Assembly (NCBI GenBank): GCA_945788455.1
Contig: CALZMC010000008.1
Span: 1-9,808 of the forward strand
Reading direction: 5' to 3'
Length of the DNA: 9,808 nt
Origin: an uncultured Clostridia bacterium
Lineage (GTDB): Bacteria; Bacillota; Clostridia; Oscillospirales; Acutalibacteraceae
Shown here: piece after piece, positions 6,802 to 9,808 of the stretch
Numbering within the stretch: position 1 is the stretch's first letter
Layout of the letters: the number at the start of each line of letters is the position of its first letter
The notes under the pieces: generated by a model
What the model was told of the DNA's origin: nothing
Database searches by the model: none
The model's input: only the letters and a program-made list of their open reading frames with translations
Translations under genes and position numbers: made by a program

Positions 6802-6832
6802 ATAAAATTATAACAAATTACAATAAAATTAT
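6802..6832 (+). repeat. Direct repeats upstream of the dehydrogenase promoter
   Basis: ATAAAATTAT occurs at 6802-6811 and again at 6823-6832, exactly 21 bases apart, or about two helical turns. The second copy abuts the -35 box. Such AT-rich phased elements can act as UP elements or as binding sites for a dimeric regulator, but chance is possible in AT-rich DNA. Confidence 0.45.
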
Positions 6833-6834
6833 TG
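6821..6834 (+). promoter_or_regulatory. Palindrome overlapping the dehydrogenase -35 box
   Basis: CAATAA (6821-6826) and TTATTG (6829-6834) form a perfect 6+6 inverted repeat around two bases. The right arm supplies the first three bases of the -35 box (6832-6837), the usual position of a repressor operator. No regulator gene is visible in the window. Confidence 0.45.
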
Positions 6835-6860
6835 CAACGACAAAGCATCTATTGTATAAT
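6832..6860 (+). promoter_or_regulatory. Promoter of the dehydrogenase gene
   Basis: The -35 box TTGCAA (6832-6837, four of six consensus bases) and the perfect -10 box TATAAT (6855-6860) are separated by 17 bases, 40 bases before the start codon. Confidence 0.8.
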
Positions 6861-6900
6861 GTATGTGTATATTAATATAAAATCGTAGGGGGATTTATAA

Positions 6901-7755
6901 ATGAGCGATTGTAGATTTTGCAATCCTAATTGGATTGACGGAAAAACAGTTATCGTTACAGGCGCATCAGGTGGTATGGGCGCAGGTATCGCTGCATCAC
7001 TAATTAAAAATCACGGCTGTGAGGTTATCGGCGTTGCAAGGTCAGAGACTAAAATGCTAAAGTTTATTGAGGAGCTTGGCCCTGACTATGCACAGCAGTT
7101 TTCCTACAAGCTCTTTGACGTATCGGACAAGGAGGCTTGGGAGTCATTCGCGAAAGAGATTACCGAGGCAGGAAAGAGACCATCTGTTTTAATCAACAAT
7201 GCAGGTATTCTTCCTAAGTTCAAGAGATTTGACAGATACTCATACGAGGAAATTGAGAGAGCTATGAACATCAATTTCTATTCCTGCGTATATGGTGTAA
7301 AGACATTTTTACCGCTTCTTCTTGAGCAGAATGATCCTGCTATCATCAATGTTGACTCATCAGCAGCACTAATGACACTTGCAGGAACATCAATGTACAG
7401 CGCATCAAAGGCAGCACTAAAGGGCTTTACCGAGGCACTTCGTGTTGAGTTTAAGGGAAAGATGTATGTCGGTCTTGTATGCCCGGGCTTTACTAAGACA
7501 GATATCTTCCGTGACCAAAAGAATGACGGCGGTAAGGGCCAAAAGGTTATGGATATGATTTCAACCGATTGTGACCGTATGGTTAAGATGATTATGTTCG
7601 GTATCGAGCATAAGAGACCTATGATGGTTCACGGCCTTGATGCTCACGCTATGTCAGCATTCAACAGACTTCTGCCTGTTAAGGGCTCAGAGCTGTTCTC
7701 ACTTGTTATGAAGATGGCTGACATCGACCTATTCAACGAGGTATTTAAGGATTAA
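6901..7755 (+). CDS. Short-chain dehydrogenase/reductase (SDR), classical type
   Basis: This is a cytoplasmic NAD(P)-dependent oxidoreductase of unknown substrate, 284 residues (classical SDRs are about 250). The Rossmann glycine motif T-G-A-S-G-G-M-G is at 20-27, N-N-A-G at 99-102, the catalytic Ser at 153 (13 before the Tyr), Y-S-A-S-K with Tyr166 and Lys170, and P-G at 195-196. The residue after the second strand is Arg47 in V-A-R-S, with no acidic residue there, which favours NADP(H). Two additions are seen: an N-terminal C-R-F-C-N (Cys4, Cys7) before the fold, and a C-terminal extension from about residue 240 rich in Met and hydrophobic residues. The ribosome site is a G-rich AGGGGGA (6887-6893), seven bases before the ATG. 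A second GPH permease lies downstream, so a role in metabolising an imported sugar, polyol or other small alcohol or ketone is possible but unproven. Confidence 0.92.
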   Translation: MSDCRFCNPNWIDGKTVIVTGASGGMGAGIAASLIKNHGCEVIGVARSETKMLKFIEELGPDYAQQFSYKLFDVSDKEAWESFAKEITEAGKRPSVLINNAGILPKFKRFDRYSYEEIERAMNINFYSCVYGVKTFLPLLLEQNDPAIINVDSSAALMTLAGTSMYSASKAALKGFTEALRVEFKGKMYVGLVCPGFTKTDIFRDQKNDGGKGQKVMDMISTDCDRMVKMIMFGIEHKRPMMVHGLDAHAMSAFNRLLPVKGSELFSLVMKMADIDLFNEVFKD

Positions 7756-7767
7756 TTTAATTATATG

Positions 7768-7800
7768 AGGCGAAGATGTTTTTGCATTTTCGCCTTTTTT
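7768..7800 (+). terminator. Hairpin terminator between the SDR and the second transporter
   Basis: An 11-bp stem (7768-7778 with 7785-7795, one G-T pair) closes a TTTTTG loop and ends in six T residues. The next gene's ribosome site begins only 14 bases after the T run, leaving no room for a standard promoter, so some read-through or regulated termination is likely. Confidence 0.85.
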
Positions 7801-7824
7801 CACTTGCTTTTTCGGAGGTAATGT

Positions 7825-9276
7825 ATGGAAAATTTAAGCACAAAAAAGTATATGAATTTTAAAGAAATTGCCGCATATTCGCTTGGCCTTTTCGGCTTTC
7901 AGGCTATTGTCGGTCTTTTGAATTCATATCAGGCAGAATTTGACGCATCTATTCTCGGTGCCGATATTGCCGTTGTAGGTATTCTTATTTTGGTTGCAAA
8001 GATTGTATCTGCAGTTGCCGACCCTGTTGTCGGAAATCTGGTAGATAAGTCAAAGAGCAAGCTTGGTAAGTTTAAGTCGATGATTATTTATTCGATAATT
8101 CCTCTGCTCATTATGAGTGCAGTTGTGTTTATTGATGTTCCGTTCAAGTCGAACAGTATGGCGACTTATGTATGGATTTTTGTTACATATCTGATTTGGT
8201 CTATTGCTATGACAATGGGCGATGTTCCGTCACAGGGTATCGCCGCTGCGCTGACACCGAACCCAACCGAGAGAACGAACGTTGTTTCTATCTCAAACAC
8301 ATTTAAGCAGGTTGGATTTTCTGCCTGTGTTGTTATCGTTCCAATCGTTTGTCTTATCATTCCAAACGGCTCAAAGGTATTCGTTAAAAAGGGCGAGACC
8401 GATGTTCCTATGATTGCATCGGAATATTTTTGGGTTGCTGTATTAACTGCCGTTCTCGGCTGTGTATTGTTCGCTCTTATTCCTTTGATTAATAAGGAAA
8501 GAGTTGTAACACAGTCAAACGAAAAGGTTACAGCTAAGGATATGGTTATGGCACTAAAGGACAACAAGCCGTTTATGCTTGTTATCGTGTCATATTTCCT
8601 CGGCTTCGGACGCCAAATGGCTATGGGTATTCAGGTTCAGGCGGCTAACGTTCTTTTAGGCTCACAAAATCTTGTTGCAGTTCTCGGTATCGTTACTGCT
8701 GTCGGCTCAATGATAAGTATGGCTATTTGTCCGTTATTAATAAAAAAGCTTGACGAAAAGAAGGCATATATTCTTCTTTCGGTATATGGCTTTGCGGCAT
8801 CAATTTTCTCATTTGTAATCGGCCATTTCTGGTTCCAAAGCCCACAGAATATGGTATTGACAATTCTGTTCTACGCATCTCTGTTTTTAATCGGCTTGCA
8901 GTTTGGTGCAGTTACTCTAATGCCTATGATTATGACGGCAGACTGTGTTGACTATTATGAGTACAAAACAGGAAAGAGAATGGAGGGCGCTGCTTATTCA
9001 ATCCTAACACTTACTATTAAGGTTTGTCTTGCTCTGGGTACTGCGCTCGGTCTTGTGTTCGTTCAGGTTTCAGGCTACGGCAACACACTTGCTGATATTA
9101 CAGCAGGCGTCAGCGGTGCGGCATTCACAACAAAGACAAAGGATATTGTATTCTTCGCTTATACAGCAATGCCGGGTATCCTTGCACTTCTTTCAATCGT
9201 ACCGATGATTAAGTATGATATTGTCGGCGAGAAGAAAAACGAAATCACAAAGGCTCTTGCCGAAAAAAGAGGATAA
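7825..9276 (+). CDS. GPH-family (MelB-like) cation:glycoside symporter, second copy
   Basis: This is a second permease of the glycoside-pentoside-hexuronide:cation symporter family, 483 residues with about twelve membrane segments. It shows D-K-S-K-S-K-L-G-K-F-K near residue 74 (the helix 2-3 loop motif, lacking the usual Pro-Trp) and A-D-C-V-D-Y-Y-E-Y-K-T-G-K-R-M-E-G near 372. It is a clear paralogue of the permease at 4204: both open with K-K-Y-M and end with Y-D-x-V-G-E-K-K. It lacks the acidic tail and has no membrane-anchored partner gene. The ribosome site GGAGGT (7814-7819) is five bases before the ATG. An ATG at 7821 is out of frame. No promoter was found in the 69 bases after the SDR, so it is probably transcribed from the SDR promoter through the 7768-7800 hairpin. 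The substrate is unknown. Confidence 0.92.
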   Translation: MENLSTKKYMNFKEIAAYSLGLFGFQAIVGLLNSYQAEFDASILGADIAVVGILILVAKIVSAVADPVVGNLVDKSKSKLGKFKSMIIYSIIPLLIMSAVVFIDVPFKSNSMATYVWIFVTYLIWSIAMTMGDVPSQGIAAALTPNPTERTNVVSISNTFKQVGFSACVVIVPIVCLIIPNGSKVFVKKGETDVPMIASEYFWVAVLTAVLGCVLFALIPLINKERVVTQSNEKVTAKDMVMALKDNKPFMLVIVSYFLGFGRQMAMGIQVQAANVLLGSQNLVAVLGIVTAVGSMISMAICPLLIKKLDEKKAYILLSVYGFAASIFSFVIGHFWFQSPQNMVLTILFYASLFLIGLQFGAVTLMPMIMTADCVDYYEYKTGKRMEGAAYSILTLTIKVCLALGTALGLVFVQVSGYGNTLADITAGVSGAAFTTKTKDIVFFAYTAMPGILALLSIVPMIKYDIVGEKKNEITKALAEKRG

Positions 9277-9290
9277 TACTTATAATTTAT

Positions 9291-9323
9291 GACCGAGTGG
9301 GGTATTGCCTACTCGGTCTTTTT
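9291..9323 (+). terminator. Intrinsic terminator of the second transporter
   Basis: GACCGAGT (9291-9298) pairs with ACTCGGTC (9311-9318). Three further inner pairs (9299-9301 with 9308-9310, one of them G-T) extend the stem around a GTATTG loop. Five T residues follow at 9319-9323. Confidence 0.9.
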
Positions 9324-9333
9324 CTGTTATAAT
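9305..9333 (+). promoter_or_regulatory. Promoter of the LRR protein gene, overlapping the terminator
   Basis: The -35 box TTGCCT (9305-9310, four of six consensus bases) lies inside the loop and right arm of the preceding terminator. The perfect -10 box TATAAT is at 9328-9333, with a 17-base spacer, 30 bases before the start codon. Confidence 0.7.
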
Positions 9334-9363
9334 ATAAATAATAAAAGTAAAGGGGTAATAATA

Positions 9364-9808
9364 ATGAAAAAAACATTATCATTGATTTTGTCGCTTGTGA
9401 TTATTGCGACATCTGTTTTTTGCTTTAGCTCAACAGCATTAGCAGATGAAACATTTGAGCTGAGTCCCGGCATTACTGCAACGTATGTTACAGCCGAAAA
9501 AAAGCTGACTATTTCAGGTAAAGGCGAAACTGACGACTATGATTTGTCTCCGTTTGTGCAAAAGGGCTATGACACCAATGGTAAAGTAATTGAAAGTGTT
9601 GTTATCGAGAACGGCATCACAAGGCTCGGTAATAATCTTTTTGCAGGCTTAATTAATATCGTAAATGTTCAGCTTCCCGAAACACTTGAGTCTATCGGCT
9701 CAAGAGTATTTCAGGGCTGTCCGAGAATTAAGACTCTAAGCATTCCTGCATCTGTAACAAGCATTGACCCAACCGGTTTAAGAACTGCGTCAGAGTCGAT
9801 TCCAACCC
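9364..9808 (+). CDS. Secreted BspA-like leucine-rich repeat protein (3' partial)
   Basis: The reading frame starts at ATG 9364, eight bases after AAAGGGG-type ribosome sequence (9349-9355), and is still open at the window end after 148 codons. The N-terminus is a Sec signal peptide: K-K at 2-3, a hydrophobic core and a probable signal peptidase I site after A-L-A (residue 27). Residues 28-80 resemble the start of other secreted surface proteins. From about residue 80 the pattern V-V-I-E-N-G-I-T-R-L-G-N-N-L-F, then V-Q-L-P-E-T-L-E-S-I-G-S-R-V-F-Q-G-C, then L-S-I-P-A-S-V-T-S-I, is typical of LRR_5 (BspA-like) repeats. Such proteins are surface-exposed or secreted and often bind host or bacterial surfaces. 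The C-terminus, which would show any cell-wall anchor or other domain, is outside the window. It has its own promoter and is probably not functionally tied to the transporter upstream. Confidence 0.88.
   Translation, partial: MKKTLSLILSLVIIATSVFCFSSTALADETFELSPGITATYVTAEKKLTISGKGETDDYDLSPFVQKGYDTNGKVIESVVIENGITRLGNNLFAGLINIVNVQLPETLESIGSRVFQGCPRIKTLSIPASVTSIDPTGLRTASESIPT

Noticed and set aside
8166..8567. Minus-strand open frame of 133 codons
   Set aside because: It lies entirely inside the second GPH permease gene, has no ribosome site or recognisable domain, and is explained as an antisense shadow.

Overview
The window looks like a chromosomal segment of an anaerobic, low-GC Firmicute, most likely a gut clostridium of the Oscillospiraceae/Ruminococcaceae type. 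This is inferred from the clostridial rnf gene order, roughly 40% GC, strong AAGGAGG-type ribosome binding sites, GPH-family sugar permeases, a BspA-like leucine-rich repeat protein and short T-tailed hairpin terminators. All genes lie on the + strand. No RNA gene, insertion sequence or CRISPR array was seen, and no gene-free stretch exceeds 300 bases.

Region 1 (1-2930) is the 3' part of an rnf operon in the order rnfG (5' truncated by the window edge), rnfE, rnfA, rnfB, tightly packed and partly overlapping. Together with RnfC and RnfD, presumably encoded just upstream, these make the membrane Rnf complex that couples ferredoxin:NAD+ electron transfer to Na+ or H+ pumping. RnfG is unusual in carrying two FMN-binding domains. 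RnfE has a cysteine-bearing C-terminal tail.

Region 2 (2931-4072) is a single-gene unit with a near-consensus promoter and a strong terminator. It encodes a lipoprotein made of two tandem repeats. Each repeat ends in a D-x2-A-G-C-T-I motif that lines up with the D-x2-S-G-A-T-I flavinylation motif of the neighbouring RnfG. It may be an extracytoplasmic flavoprotein or a relic of one, and it is the most interesting item here.

Region 3 (4140-6785) is a two-gene operon: a GPH (MelB-like) cation symporter with an acidic C-terminal tail, and an uncharacterised protein with one membrane anchor and an external domain. Region 4 (6802-9323) holds a short-chain dehydrogenase/reductase and a second, paralogous GPH symporter, separated by a hairpin terminator with no recognisable promoter after it. 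Region 5 (9305-9808) starts a secreted BspA-like LRR protein cut by the window end. Its promoter overlaps the preceding terminator.

A plausible link, by inference only, is that Rnf builds the ion gradient the two GPH symporters consume, while the tandem-domain RnfG and the repeat lipoprotein expand flavin redox capacity outside the membrane. At the level of base composition, the palindrome CTAG is absent and GATC occurs only twice in the window, while AGCT, of the same composition, is common.
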